Assembly: GCF_013523165.1 (NCBI RefSeq)
Contig: NZ_JAAMQI010000020.1
Span: 1 to 64,000, forward strand
Length of the DNA stretch: 64,000 nt
Reading direction: 5' to 3'
DNA from: Pseudomonas entomophila
Lineage (GTDB): Bacteria; Pseudomonadota; Gammaproteobacteria; Pseudomonadales; Pseudomonadaceae
Positions 44,192 through 53,454 of the stretch are shown here, piece after piece. A model generated the notes under the pieces. That model worked only from the letters and a program-made list of their open reading frames with translations. It did no database searches and was not told the origin of the DNA. The position numbers and the translations under genes are program-made. Every line of letters begins with the position of its first letter. The stretch's first letter is position 1.

Positions 44192-44469
44192 GGACGGTTC
44201 CTTGGCGCCAAAGAGTGATTTTTCTTTCTTAAACAGTAAGTTGCAGCGCCTTCATGAAAAGTAGCAATTAACCGTCAAAAAAACGAATACCATTCGTCGG
44301 CCACGCCTGTTGGCAAGGAACTTTGACGCTCGCTGTGATCGTGAAATTTTTTCTCCGCGCATGTGACTTGGTAGTGTCATGCGCGCATCACTACCCAACA
44401 CCCGACGACGATGATGTGCAGGGTCGTCGTCGACCTTTTCCGCTGTTCAGGATCATAGAGAGCCAAACC

Positions 44470-44736
44470 ATGAACGCCCCGCTCCGTGTCAACGACGCCT
44501 TGCTGATCGCCGACCACGCCTTCGAACCGTTCCAGTGCGTTGCCTGGGATGCGCCCAACGGCACCGGTGAACTGAGCCTTGCCGTGATCGACCGGACCAA
44601 CACCCGCATTGGCAGCAAGCAAGTGCCTTCGCGCGTGTACACCGATACCCAGCAATGGCTCGGGCTGATCGAACAGGTCAGAAGCGAGCTGAGCGAACAA
44701 GGCTATGCGCTGCAGCCTTGGGTGATGCCCAAGTAA
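44470..44736 (+). CDS. Small hypothetical protein (88 aa)
   Basis: A soluble, mixed alpha/beta protein, with neither signal nor membrane helix. It has a conserved-looking centre (VIDRTNTRIGSKQVPSRVYTD) and ends in WVMPK. ATG at 44470 has GAGAG upstream. The 278-base AT-rich gap before it probably holds promoters for it and for the divergent NtrC-like regulator. Function unknown. Confidence 0.65.
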   Translation: MNAPLRVNDALLIADHAFEPFQCVAWDAPNGTGELSLAVIDRTNTRIGSKQVPSRVYTDTQQWLGLIEQVRSELSEQGYALQPWVMPK

Positions 44737-44770
44737 GGGCCGCGCACTCAGCAACGAGGATGGGGCGGCA

Positions 44771-45334
44771 TCAGCGCGGCGCGAAGGCGTCCAGGGTCCG
44801 GTAATCCGCCTCGAGCTGCTCGGCCAGCAGGCGAGCACGCCCTACGCGAATGGGCGAGCGCTCCATGTCCACCACCAGGCTGGCGCAGGGCAGCGGCTGC
44901 ACGGGCGCCCACTGCGGGAGACGGCCATCGGTCAGCACCAGGCAGCGCTGGCGTTCTTCAGGCAGACGCTTCTGTCGGGCCAGCAGCCAGTGACGTGCCT
45001 GGGCCAGCGCGGCCAGCAACGGTGTACCGCCGCCGGCGCCCAGGTCGTCCAGCCAGCCCTGCAAGGCCTGCGAGGCTTTCAGGCCGTGGCACTGCCAACG
45101 GGGCGTGTCCCCGCTGGCGGTCAGCAGCGCCAGGCGCGCGCGTTGTCGGTACGCGTGATCGAAACATTCGGCCAGCAAGCCTTTGGCCTGAGCGAGCGCG
45201 CCATGCCGATGCGTCGAGGCGGAACTGTCGACGATCACCACCCAGAGCTCGGCAGGCCGTGCCTGCCGCCGTTGCCAGCGCACATCCTCACGCACGCGCG
45301 GCCTGCCCTGCCCCAGGGTCGCGGCCCAGGCCAC
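44771..45334 (-). CDS. ChlD-like VWA chelatase subunit
   Basis: A von Willebrand A domain protein of at least 187 residues with the MIDAS-type motif (VIVDSSASTHRHG) and GGGTPLLAAL plus LVLTDGRLP, as in the C-terminal part of magnesium-chelatase ChlD/BchD. It follows the ChlI-like ATPase and CobN and is the likely third cobaltochelatase subunit (CobT role). The start is uncertain. The first usual start codon is GTG at 45332-45334. The frame also reads sensibly back to about 45436, where a CTG overlaps the ATPase stop. The protein may thus be ~34 residues longer with a non-standard start. Confidence 0.8.
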   Translation of the reverse strand: MAWAATLGQGRPRVREDVRWQRRQARPAELWVVIVDSSASTHRHGALAQAKGLLAECFDHAYRQRARLALLTASGDTPRWQCHGLKASQALQGWLDDLGAGGGTPLLAALAQARHWLLARQKRLPEERQRCLVLTDGRLPQWAPVQPLPCASLVVDMERSPIRVGRARLLAEQLEADYRTLDAFAPR

Positions 45335-45432
45335 CTGCCCTTCGCTGGCCTGGCGTGCCCGACCGCGCGGTGCGCCTTGCAGCGCGCCCTTGCCCTGAGA
45401 GGCGTCCGGCCGGTCAGTCCGGACGCGGACGC

Positions 45433-46461
45433 TCAGGGCTTTTTTGCCCAGGTCGGTACCTCGCGCCGCGGGCCGCTGGCCACAGGTCGGGGCGGCAGCG
45501 CTCCCCAGGCGCCCTGCCCAGGCGAGGGATCGCCTTCAGGCTCGCGCGGCGTGTGCCCGGCCTCATGGGGTGAGGGCGGGGACGAGGCCGCCTCGGGCGT
45601 GGGCGGTGACGCGACCCGACGGCGATGGCGCAAAGCGAACTCCGCCACGGCCTCGATATCCTCGACCTCGATGCGCGACGCGCTGCGCCAGGCCGCATGC
45701 GCCCGGGCAGCGCGCAACCAGACCAGGTCGGCACGCAGGCCGTCGACGCCTGCGGCGAAGCAGCGCTCGGTGATGTCGGCGAGCGCCGTGTCGTCCAGCG
45801 CAATGGCGTCGAGCCGCTGCCGCGCCGCGTGGCAGCGGGTGCGCAGTTCGGCCTGCGCCGTGGCCCATTCGGCGAGAAACGCGTGCGGGTCGCTGTCGAA
45901 CGCCAGGCGCCGACGAATGATCTGCTGGCGCGCTTCAGGTGGCGGCTGGCCGTCCAGGGCGACGTTCAACCCGAAGCGGTCGAGCAACTGCGGGCGCAGC
46001 TCGCCTTCCTCGGGGTTCATGGTGCCGATCAGCACGAAGCGCGCCGAGTGGCGATGCGAAAGGCCATCGCGTTCCACCCGGTTGGTGCCACTGGCCGCCA
46101 CGTCCAGCAGCAGATCGACCAGGCCATCGGGCAGTAGGTTGACCTCGTCCACGTAGAGCACACCGCCGTCGGCCTGGGCCAGAACGCCGGGCGCGAAGCG
46201 CACCTTGCCCTCGCCCAGCGCTGCATCCAGGTCGAGCGTGCCCACCAGGCGGTCTTCGCTGGCGCCCAGCGGCAGGGTCACGAACGGGCCGTCGCCGAGC
46301 AGGTCGGCCAGGCCGCGGGCCAGGGTGCTCTTGGCCATGCCGCGCGGGCCTTCGATCAACACACCGCCGATCTTCGGGTCGATGGCGGTCAGGCACAGCG
46401 CCAGCTTCAGCGCCTGCGCGCCGACCACCGCCGCCAAGGGGAACTGCACAGGTTCGGTCAT
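45433..46461 (-). CDS. ChlI-like AAA+ chelatase ATPase subunit
   Basis: A 342-residue MoxR/ChlI-type AAA+ ATPase: Walker A IEGPRGMAKSTLARGL near residue 35, Walker B GGVLYVDEVNLL, and sensor NPEEGELRPQLLDRFG. A Pro-rich tail (~280-342) may be a flexible linker. With the VWA protein downstream and CobN upstream (one base between genes) it forms an ATP-dependent aerobic cobaltochelatase. Many Pseudomonas use ChlID-type subunits in place of CobS/CobT. Confidence 0.9.
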   Translation of the reverse strand: MTEPVQFPLAAVVGAQALKLALCLTAIDPKIGGVLIEGPRGMAKSTLARGLADLLGDGPFVTLPLGASEDRLVGTLDLDAALGEGKVRFAPGVLAQADGGVLYVDEVNLLPDGLVDLLLDVAASGTNRVERDGLSHRHSARFVLIGTMNPEEGELRPQLLDRFGLNVALDGQPPPEARQQIIRRRLAFDSDPHAFLAEWATAQAELRTRCHAARQRLDAIALDDTALADITERCFAAGVDGLRADLVWLRAARAHAAWRSASRIEVEDIEAVAEFALRHRRRVASPPTPEAASSPPSPHEAGHTPREPEGDPSPGQGAWGALPPRPVASGPRREVPTWAKKP

Positions 46462-46462
46462 T

Positions 46463-49400
46463 TCAGGTCTCTTCTTCGCCGGCGATCAGCTGTTCTTCCA
46501 GCGCTTCGCGGTAGGGACCGGGCGCAGCCCAGAGCCCACGCTGCTGCGCTTCGATCAGCCGCTCGGTCATGTCATGCAGCGCCTGCGGGTTGTGTTCGCG
46601 CAGGAATTCACGGGTTGCCGGGTCGAGCACATAGGCATCGGCCACGCCCTGGTAATGGTGATCGTCGATCAACCCGGTGGTGGCGTCGAAGGCGAACAGG
46701 TTGTCCACCGTGGCCGCCATCTCGAAAGCCCCCTTGTAGCCATGCCGCTTGGCACCGGCGATCCACTTGGGGTTGAGCGCGCGGGCACGGATCACTCGAT
46801 TGAGCTCTTCTTTCAAGGTGCGCACGCGCGGGCGGTCGGCCTGGCTGTGATCGCCGTGGTAGGCGCTGACCGCCCCCTCCCCCAGCGTCTGCGCCGCTGC
46901 CAGCATGCCACCCTGGAACTGGTAGTAGTCGTTGGAATCGAGCAGGTCGTGCTCGTGGTTGTCCTGGTTCTGCACCACGGCCTGCAACTGGCCCAGGCGC
47001 TGGGTGAGGGACGCGCGCGCAGGCGTGCCGTCATCGTGGGCACCGTAAGCGTAGCTGCCATGGTTCAGGTAGACCTCGGCCAGGTCGGCACGCGTGTTCC
47101 ACAGCCGCCCGTCGATCGCGTTCTGCACGCCGGCCCCGTAGGCCCCGGGCTTGGCACCGAAGACCCGCCAGCCGGCCTGACGCGTGGCCTGTTCGGTGTC
47201 CAGGCCGGTGGCCTGCAACGCCTGGCGCTCGGCACGCACCTTGGCCGCCAGCGGGTTGAGGTCGTCCGGCTCGTCCAGCGCCGCGACCGCTTGCACGGCC
47301 GCATCGAACAGGCGGATCAGGCCACCGAAGGCATCACGGAAGAACCCGGACACGCGCAGGGTGACGTCTACCCGTGGCCGATCGAGCAGGCTCAGGGGCA
47401 GGATCTCGAAGTCGTCGACGCGCTGACTGCCGTTGGCCCACACCGGCCGCACGCCCATCAGGGCCATGGCCTGGGCGATGTCGTCACCGCCCGTGCGCAT
47501 GGTCGCGGTGCCCCAGACCGACAGCCCCAGGCGACGCAGGTGGTCGCCGTGGTCCTGCAGGTGCCGCTCGAGGATCAGGTTGGCCGAGGCGAACCCCAGG
47601 CGCCAGGCGGTGGTGGTCGGCAGGTTGCGCACGTCCACCGTGTAGAAGTTGCGGCCGGTCGGCAGCACGTCCAGACGTCCCCGGCTGGGGGCGCCACTCG
47701 GGCCGGCCGGCACGAAGCGCCCTGCCAGGGCAGCCAGCAAGCCGTCCATTTCCGCCGCGCCGCAGGCATCGAGACGTGGCGCGACCTCGCTCGCCAGCGC
47801 GTCGAGCACCTCACGCACGGGCTGCCAGGCCGGAGTGGCCGGCAGGTCGAGCTCGCCAGCCAAGGTCTGCTCGATCAACACCAGTGCCAGACGCTCGAGC
47901 CGCTCGCGGGTGTCGCCACAGGTGCGCCAGGGTTCGTCGCTCTGCGCCTGCAACCGAGGGTCGCGTACGCCCTGCCATGGCTGACCGAGGTCGCAGTCCA
48001 GCGGGTCGAAGCCCGGCGCCAGGCAGGCACCCAGCGTGCGCAACAGGCTGGCGTTGCCGCCCTTGCCATCGCCACGCGCCACCCGCAGCAGGGCCAGCAG
48101 CGTGTCGAGGCGCAGACGCCCCTCGGGCGACTGGCCGAACACGTGCAGCCCATCGCGGATCTGCGATTCCTTCAGGTCGCACAGGTAGGTGTCCAGGCGT
48201 GGCAACCACACGTCGGCATCCTCGAGCGTGCCTTCGAGCTGCAACTCGCGGTCGATGTGGTTGGCCTTGACCAGCGCCAGGATGTCGCGCTGCAACTCGC
48301 GCGCACGGCGCGGGTCGAGCAGCTGCGCTTCGTAGTATTCATCGGCCAACTGCTCCAGCTCGCGCAGCGGGCCGTAGGTCTCGGCACGGGTCAGCGGCGG
48401 CATCAGGTGGTCGATGATCACCGCCTGGGTCCGGCGCTTGGCCTGGGCACCCTCGCCGGGGTCGTTGACGATGAACGGGTAGATGTTCGGCAGCGGGCCG
48501 AGCAGCGCATCCGGCCAGCACTGCGCCGACAACCCGACCCCTTTGCCGGGCAGCCACTCCAGGTTGCCGTGCTTGCCGACGTGAATGACCGCATCGGCCC
48601 CGTAGGCATGCCGCAGCCAGAAATGAAACGCCAGGTAGCCGTGGGGTGGCACCAGGTCCGGGTCATGGTAGACCGCGCTGGGGTCGACCTGGTAGCCACG
48701 GGCCGGCTGGATACCGACGAAGGTCAGGCCCAAGCGCAGGCCGGCGACCATCAGCCGACCGTCGCGGTGCATCGGGTCCTGCTCGGGCGGGCCCCAGCGC
48801 TCCAGCACGGCGCGCTGATTGGCCTCGGGCAGCGCGGCGAAGGCCTGGGCGTAGTCGTCCAGCGCCAGGCTCTGGGCGCAGGGGCGCTGGTCGAGGTGTT
48901 CAAGGTCGTTGGTGACGCCGCCGAGCAGGGCCTGGATCAACGCCGTGCCGCTGTCGGGCAGCCCCTGGACCGGGTAGCCCTGCTGCTGCAGGGCCTGAAG
49001 GATGTTGAGCGCCGCGCCTGGGGTGTCCAGCCCGACGCCATTGCCGATACGCCCATCGCGGGTCGGGTAGTTGGCCAGCACCAGCGCCACGCGCTTCTGC
49101 GCATTCGGCAGGCGTGCCAGCTCGACCCAGCGACGCGCCAGTTCGGCGACGAAATCCATGCGCTCGGGGTGCGCGCGGTAACAGACGACGTCCGATTGGC
49201 TGCGCTCGCTGCGCCAGGCCAGGTCCTTGAAGCTGACCGGGCGGGTGATGATGCGACCATCGAGCTCCGGCAGCGCGATGTGCATGGCCAGGTCCCGCGC
49301 CCCGAGGCCCTGCTCGCTGGCTTCCCAGGCGGGCTGGTTGTCCTGGGCGCAGATCGCCTGCAGCACCGGGACGTCCCGGCGCAGAGGGCGCAGGCTGGGC

Positions 49401-50224
49401 CGCTCCGGGCTGGACAGGGCGAAGCCGGTGGTGTTGAGCACGACCTCGGCGCCCGCCTCGTCCAGCCAGGCTTCGACCTGGGTCAGGCAGGCCGGCTCCT
49501 TGAGACTGGCCACGGCGATCGGCAGCGGGTTCAGGCCTGCCGCCTGGAGACGCTCGCAGAACCGGTCGATGAAGGCGGTGTTGGCCGCCTGCAGGTGCGA
49601 ACGGTAGAACAGGATCGGCGCCACCGGCCAGTCGGGTTGCCACTGGGCGAACCACGTGTCCAGGTGCGTACTGCCGTGGGCGGGGTGATAGACCGTGGTG
49701 CGTGGCAGTGTTTCAGGCTCGGCCCAGGCGCCCTCACGCCCGAGATAGCTGCTCGCCAGACACCTGAACAGGTTCAGGGCATTCTGCCGACCGCCCTGGC
49801 GCAGGTAGTGCCAGAGCCGCTCGGCTTCGGCGCCACGCACGTTGCCCAGGTCGGTCAGCTCAGGGTCCGGGCGATCGTCACCCGGTACCAGGATCAGCGT
49901 CAGGCCCCGGCGCGCCAGTTCGACCAGCTGCTCGACGCCATAGCGCCAATAACCGACCCCGCCGTGCAGCGAGACCAGCACCACCTTGGCGTGACGCAGC
50001 ACCTGGTCGACGTACAGGTCGACCGAGGCATGATTCTGCACCTGCATGGGGTTGGCCAGGCGCAACGAGGGGTAGTCGTCGGGCAACTGCTCGGCGGTGT
50101 CGGCCAGCAGCGCCAGGTGCGAATCGCCGCTGCACAGGATCACCAGCTCGGCCGGCGTCTGCCCGAGGTCGGCGATGCTGTCGTCCGGTACGAAGCCCCC
50201 CGGCTGGGTCCTGAGCAGGTGCAT
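46463..50224 (-). CDS. cobN: Cobaltochelatase large subunit CobN
   Basis: A 1253-residue protein of normal CobN length. Conserved blocks include ANYPTRDGRIGNGVGLDTPG, HVGKHGNLEWLPGKGVGLS, PFIVNDPGEGAQAKRR, MRTGGDDIAQAMALMGV and KRHGYKGAFEMAATVDNLFA. It binds hydrogenobyrinic acid a,c-diamide and inserts Co(II) in the aerobic B12 pathway with the two ATPase-type subunits encoded next. It follows cobW by 3 bases, so the four genes form one operon under the cobalamin riboswitch. Confidence 0.95.
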   Translation of the reverse strand: MHLLRTQPGGFVPDDSIADLGQTPAELVILCSGDSHLALLADTAEQLPDDYPSLRLANPMQVQNHASVDLYVDQVLRHAKVVLVSLHGGVGYWRYGVEQLVELARRGLTLILVPGDDRPDPELTDLGNVRGAEAERLWHYLRQGGRQNALNLFRCLASSYLGREGAWAEPETLPRTTVYHPAHGSTHLDTWFAQWQPDWPVAPILFYRSHLQAANTAFIDRFCERLQAAGLNPLPIAVASLKEPACLTQVEAWLDEAGAEVVLNTTGFALSSPERPSLRPLRRDVPVLQAICAQDNQPAWEASEQGLGARDLAMHIALPELDGRIITRPVSFKDLAWRSERSQSDVVCYRAHPERMDFVAELARRWVELARLPNAQKRVALVLANYPTRDGRIGNGVGLDTPGAALNILQALQQQGYPVQGLPDSGTALIQALLGGVTNDLEHLDQRPCAQSLALDDYAQAFAALPEANQRAVLERWGPPEQDPMHRDGRLMVAGLRLGLTFVGIQPARGYQVDPSAVYHDPDLVPPHGYLAFHFWLRHAYGADAVIHVGKHGNLEWLPGKGVGLSAQCWPDALLGPLPNIYPFIVNDPGEGAQAKRRTQAVIIDHLMPPLTRAETYGPLRELEQLADEYYEAQLLDPRRARELQRDILALVKANHIDRELQLEGTLEDADVWLPRLDTYLCDLKESQIRDGLHVFGQSPEGRLRLDTLLALLRVARGDGKGGNASLLRTLGACLAPGFDPLDCDLGQPWQGVRDPRLQAQSDEPWRTCGDTRERLERLALVLIEQTLAGELDLPATPAWQPVREVLDALASEVAPRLDACGAAEMDGLLAALAGRFVPAGPSGAPSRGRLDVLPTGRNFYTVDVRNLPTTTAWRLGFASANLILERHLQDHGDHLRRLGLSVWGTATMRTGGDDIAQAMALMGVRPVWANGSQRVDDFEILPLSLLDRPRVDVTLRVSGFFRDAFGGLIRLFDAAVQAVAALDEPDDLNPLAAKVRAERQALQATGLDTEQATRQAGWRVFGAKPGAYGAGVQNAIDGRLWNTRADLAEVYLNHGSYAYGAHDDGTPARASLTQRLGQLQAVVQNQDNHEHDLLDSNDYYQFQGGMLAAAQTLGEGAVSAYHGDHSQADRPRVRTLKEELNRVIRARALNPKWIAGAKRHGYKGAFEMAATVDNLFAFDATTGLIDDHHYQGVADAYVLDPATREFLREHNPQALHDMTERLIEAQQRGLWAAPGPYREALEEQLIAGEEET

Positions 50225-50227
50225 GGG

Positions 50228-51295
50228 TCAGGCGCCCAGGGCCTGACGCAGGCGCGTTTCGAGCAGCGCCGCATCCAGGTCCTGGCCAATCAGCACCAGG
50301 CGCGTCAGGCGCGGCTCGTCGGCACGCCAGGCGCGGTCGAAGTGCTTGTCGAAACGGGTGCCGACGCCCTGGATCAGCAGGCGCATCGGCTTGCCCGGAA
50401 TGGCCGCGAAGCCCTTGGCGCGCAGGATGCCGAACTCGACCACCAGCGTGGTCAGCGCTTCCAGCAGGCGGTGTTCGTCGGCTTCGGGCAGGTCGATGGA
50501 GATCGAGTCGAAGGCGTCGTGGTCATGGTCGTCCTCGCCTTCGCCGTCATGGTGGCTGTCGTGGTGCGTGCGCCGTCCATCGATGTGCACTTCGGACTCG
50601 GCGCCCAGGCCCAGCAGCACCTCCAGCGGCAGGCGGCCGCTGCTGGCCTCGATCACCTTGACCGCCGGCGGCAGCTCTTCCATCACCTCGGCACGGACCT
50701 TGGCCAGGTCGTCGGCCGCGATCAGGTCGGCCTTGTTCAGCACCACCAGGTCGGCACTGGCCAACTGGTCGGCGAACAGTTCGTGCAGGGGCGATTCGTG
50801 GTCCAGGTTCGGGTCGAGCTTGCGCTGGGCATCCACCTGGTCGGGGTAAGCGGCGAAGGTGCCGGCGGCCACGGCCGGGCTGTCGACCACGGTGATCACG
50901 GCGTCGACCGTGCAGGCGTTGCGGATCTCCGGCCACTGGAAGGCCTGCACCAGCGGCTTGGGCAACGCCAGGCCGCTGGTTTCGATGAGGATGTGGTCCA
51001 GGTCGCCGCGCCGGGCCACGAGCTCACGCATCACCGGGAAGAACTCTTCCTGCACCGTGCAGCACAGGCAGCCGTTGGCCAGCTCGAAGACCCGGCCCAT
51101 GGCCTCCTCTTCGGTACAGCCGATGCTGCATTGCTTGAGGATCTCGCCATCGATCCCCAGCTCGCCGAACTCGTTGACGATGACCGCGATGCGGCGGCCC
51201 TGGGCGTTGTCCAGCATGTGCCGCAGCAGGGTGGTCTTGCCCGAGCCGAGAAAGCCGGTGACGATGGTGACGGGGAGCTTGGCCAGTGTTTTCAT
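50228..51295 (-). CDS. cobW: CobW, cobalt metallochaperone GTPase
   Basis: A 355-residue COG0523 GTPase. P-loop GFLGSGKTTLLRHML, the metal-binding GCLCCTVQ (CxCC), and NKADLI for guanine. A His/Asp-rich loop (HHDSHHDGEGEDDHDHD near residue 245) probably binds metal. In B12 clusters the role is delivery of cobalt to CobN. It is first in the operon, about 100 bases after the riboswitch. Confidence 0.95.
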   Translation of the reverse strand: MKTLAKLPVTIVTGFLGSGKTTLLRHMLDNAQGRRIAVIVNEFGELGIDGEILKQCSIGCTEEEAMGRVFELANGCLCCTVQEEFFPVMRELVARRGDLDHILIETSGLALPKPLVQAFQWPEIRNACTVDAVITVVDSPAVAAGTFAAYPDQVDAQRKLDPNLDHESPLHELFADQLASADLVVLNKADLIAADDLAKVRAEVMEELPPAVKVIEASSGRLPLEVLLGLGAESEVHIDGRRTHHDSHHDGEGEDDHDHDAFDSISIDLPEADEHRLLEALTTLVVEFGILRAKGFAAIPGKPMRLLIQGVGTRFDKHFDRAWRADEPRLTRLVLIGQDLDAALLETRLRQALGA

Positions 51296-51395
51296 GTCGA
51301 TGCCCTTGGCAGGATGGCGGGCATGCGGGACGACAGCACGGGCCTCGGGCCAGGCTGGCTCGCCACCGGGACACCCCGCCCGGTTGAAGTCGCAA

Positions 51396-51545
51396 ACGTG
51401 TCGAGGCAGGTCTCCTGGCTTGCACCCTGCCAGCCTGGGGCTGACCGGACGACGCCTTCCCGCGTCGCGCGCAGTGGCCGTGTCGTCCTTGGGGTGTCTA
51501 CAGTTGCGGGGGCAGCCGCGGCCTTGAACCGCGTTCCCGTCTTAG
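51396..51545 (-). promoter_or_regulatory. Cobalamin riboswitch before cobW
   Basis: Read on the minus strand, the conserved elements occur in order: GGGAACGCGG at the 5' end, CTGCCCCCGCAAC (51515-51503), GCCACTG (51478-51472), GGGAAGGC, and the B12 box (GCCAGGAGACCTGCC, 51419-51405). It should repress cobW-cobN-chlI-chlD when adenosylcobalamin is plentiful. Confidence 0.92.
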
Positions 51546-51779
51546 CCCCGACCCGGCCAGGCGCAGCGTGCAGCGTCGAACGGCCGGGGGCCTGGAGCGA
51601 CGGGATGCGTACCGGCGATGAAGCGGCGGTCGGAGAACCTCGAACCAGCAAGGCTACGCAGTGGCTGGCAAGCGGTCAACCGCCACCGCGCCGGGCGCGT
51701 GCACCCTGGGCCGATGAATCGACGCCTCGGGCCGCCATTGACGCCTGGGGGCGCGCATGCTTTCCTACGGGCCTGCGTA

Positions 51780-51970
51780 AGGTGCCCCTCGGGGTGAAAC
51801 GGGAAACCGGTGCGTCGCGGGCCTCTCGAAGGCTCACGACAAGGCCGGTGCTGCCCCCGCAACGGTATGCGAGCCATGCGTCATCGTGCCACTGGGCCTG
51901 TCCGGCCTGGGAAGGCGATGCGTGCCAGGAGAGCCCTGCTCTCGCTCGTCAGCCCGGAGACCGGCCTCAC
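51780..51970 (+). promoter_or_regulatory. Cobalamin riboswitch before cbtB-cbtA
   Basis: On the plus strand: AAGGTGCCCCTCGGGGTGAA and CGGGAA at the 5' end, CTGCCCCCGCAAC (51851-51863), GCCACTG (51888-51894), GGGAAGGCGATG, and AGCCCGGAGACC (51951-51962) as a one-base variant of the B12 box. It lies 160 bases before cbtB and controls cobalt uptake. The stretch between the two switches (51546-51779) shows no gene. Confidence 0.9.
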
Positions 51971-52130
51971 GCCTGATCAACACCCCGCGGTGGGCGGGCG
52001 CTGTCGCATGATCCCGGATTCGCCCCGAGCCTGACCTCGGCGCCCAGTGGCGCCCGTCCATTGGCCGACGGGCCTGAGGGGCCCATGGCGCGTGCCTGTT
52101 CGCCCTCACCCGTAGCAGAGGAACGCGTCC

Positions 52131-52316
52131 ATGGCTTCGACTCTCACCCCTTCCAGCCTCGTGCGGCCAGCCAGCCTCACCCAGCGCCTGGTCATCGCCA
52201 CCGGTGCCGGCCTGCTTGGCCTGGCGCTGGTCTGGTTCGCTGGCTTCTCGCACATCGACGCGGTCCACAATGCCGCCCACGATACGCGCCACAGCGCAGC
52301 CTTCCCCTGCCACTGA
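52131..52316 (+). CDS. cbtB: CbtB, small cobalt transporter subunit
   Basis: A 61-residue protein with one membrane helix (LVIATGAGLLGLALVWFAGF) and a His-rich C-terminus (HIDAVHNAAHDTRHSAAFPCH), the CbtB pattern. It pairs with CbtA encoded 10 bases downstream. The His residues probably bind cobalt on the outer face. The ATG follows AGAGGAAC and lies behind the plus-strand cobalamin riboswitch. Confidence 0.92.
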   Translation: MASTLTPSSLVRPASLTQRLVIATGAGLLGLALVWFAGFSHIDAVHNAAHDTRHSAAFPCH

Positions 52317-52326
52317 GGCCTTTCGC

Positions 52327-53007
52327 ATGATCACGCGTATCGCCCGCACCGCCGCCTTCAGCGGCCTGCTCGCCGCCCTGCTGCTGACGGCGCTGCAAAG
52401 CCTGATGGTCACGCCCTTGATCCTCGAGGCCGAAACCTACGAGCATGCCGAACCCCACGTGCACGCCACCGAGAGCGCCATGCCGGCGCACGCCCACGAG
52501 GAGGACGCCTGGTCGCCCGAGGAGGGCTGGCAGCGCGTGCTGTCGACCACCGGCGGCAACCTGGTGGTCGCCGTCGGCTTCGCGCTGCTGCTGGCCGGCC
52601 TCTACAGTGTGCGTGAACCCACCCGGATCGGCACGGGGCTGGCCTGGGGCCTGGCAGGCTTCGCCGTGTTCTGCCTGGCGCCGACCCTGGGCCTGCCGCC
52701 CGAGCTGCCGGGCACCGCCGCGGCCGACCTGGGGCAGCGCCAGTCCTGGTGGATCGGGACTGCCGCCGCGACCGCCGTGAGCCTTGCCCTGCTGGTGTTC
52801 ACGCGGCACTGGCTGTTCAAGCTGGTCGCGCTCGCCCTGCTGGTGCTGCCCCACATCATCGGCGCCCCGCAGCCCGAGGTGCATGAAAGCCTGGCGCCTG
52901 AAGCGCTGGCGCAGCAGTTCAGGCTGGCGTCGTGGGCCACCAACGCGGTGTTCTGGGTGGCTCTGGGGCTGATCAGCGCCTGGCTGTATCGCGGTCGCCA
53001 GGCCTGA
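52327..53007 (+). CDS. cbtA: CbtA, cobalt transporter subunit
   Basis: A 226-residue membrane protein with five to six helices. It has a His-rich first loop (YEHAEPHVHATESAMPAHAHE) and the conserved LAPTLGLPPELPG. Predicted with CbtB to be a B12-regulated cobalt permease. The frame extends upstream, but the ATG at 52327 follows cbtB properly. Its stop shares one base with the start of cobE. Confidence 0.92.
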   Translation: MITRIARTAAFSGLLAALLLTALQSLMVTPLILEAETYEHAEPHVHATESAMPAHAHEEDAWSPEEGWQRVLSTTGGNLVVAVGFALLLAGLYSVREPTRIGTGLAWGLAGFAVFCLAPTLGLPPELPGTAAADLGQRQSWWIGTAAATAVSLALLVFTRHWLFKLVALALLVLPHIIGAPQPEVHESLAPEALAQQFRLASWATNAVFWVALGLISAWLYRGRQA

Positions 53008-53429
53008 TGACATCCGGCCCTGCAGCCCCGGCTTTGTTCGTCGGCATCGGCTGTCGCCGGGGCTGCTCGGTCGATGAACTGGCGAGCCTGCTCACACAGA
53101 CCCTGCAGGCCCAGGGTGGGTCGATGGCAAGGCTGGCCGGGCTTGCCAGCATCACGCTCAAGGCCGAGGAGCCTGGGCTGTGCGCCCTCGCCGAGCGGCT
53201 CGCCGTGCCCTTGCGCTGCTTCGACCCCCACGCGCTGCAGGCTTTCGAACCTCGGCTCACGCACCGATCGCACGCCGCCTGGCGCGCCACCGGTTGCTGG
53301 GGCGTTGCCGAGAGCGCCGCGCTGGCCCTGGCTCATCAGCACACGGGCGCTGCCTGGCTGATCGTGCCACGCGTGGCCAGCGCCCAGGCCACCTTGGCCA
53401 TGGCGTGCGGCCCTGGCTTTGCGGGATAA
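53007..53429 (+). CDS. cobE: CobE / CbiG C-terminal-like protein
   Basis: A 140-residue protein matching CobE, the free-standing equivalent of the CbiG C-terminal domain. Visible are LFVGIGCRRGCS at the N-terminus, LASITLKAEEPGL, and TGCWGVAESAALALA. It is needed in the corrin pathway, but its exact biochemical role is not settled. ATG at 53007 overlaps the cbtA stop. It is followed 25 bases later by cobM. Confidence 0.87.
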   Translation: MTSGPAAPALFVGIGCRRGCSVDELASLLTQTLQAQGGSMARLAGLASITLKAEEPGLCALAERLAVPLRCFDPHALQAFEPRLTHRSHAAWRATGCWGVAESAALALAHQHTGAAWLIVPRVASAQATLAMACGPGFAG

Positions 53430-53454
53430 TCTAGGTTTTTCGCAAGGATCCAGC

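Noticed and set aside
44311..44326. TGGCAAGGAACTTTGA as a sigma54 promoter upstream of the 88-aa gene
   Set aside because: The -12 GC is missing at the required 10-base distance from the -24 GG.
46205..51976. A 1923-codon open frame on the plus strand opposite cobN and cobW
   Set aside because: It is the antisense shadow of cobN/cobW in high-GC DNA. The composition is repetitive and unlike any family, while the minus-strand proteins match known families throughout.
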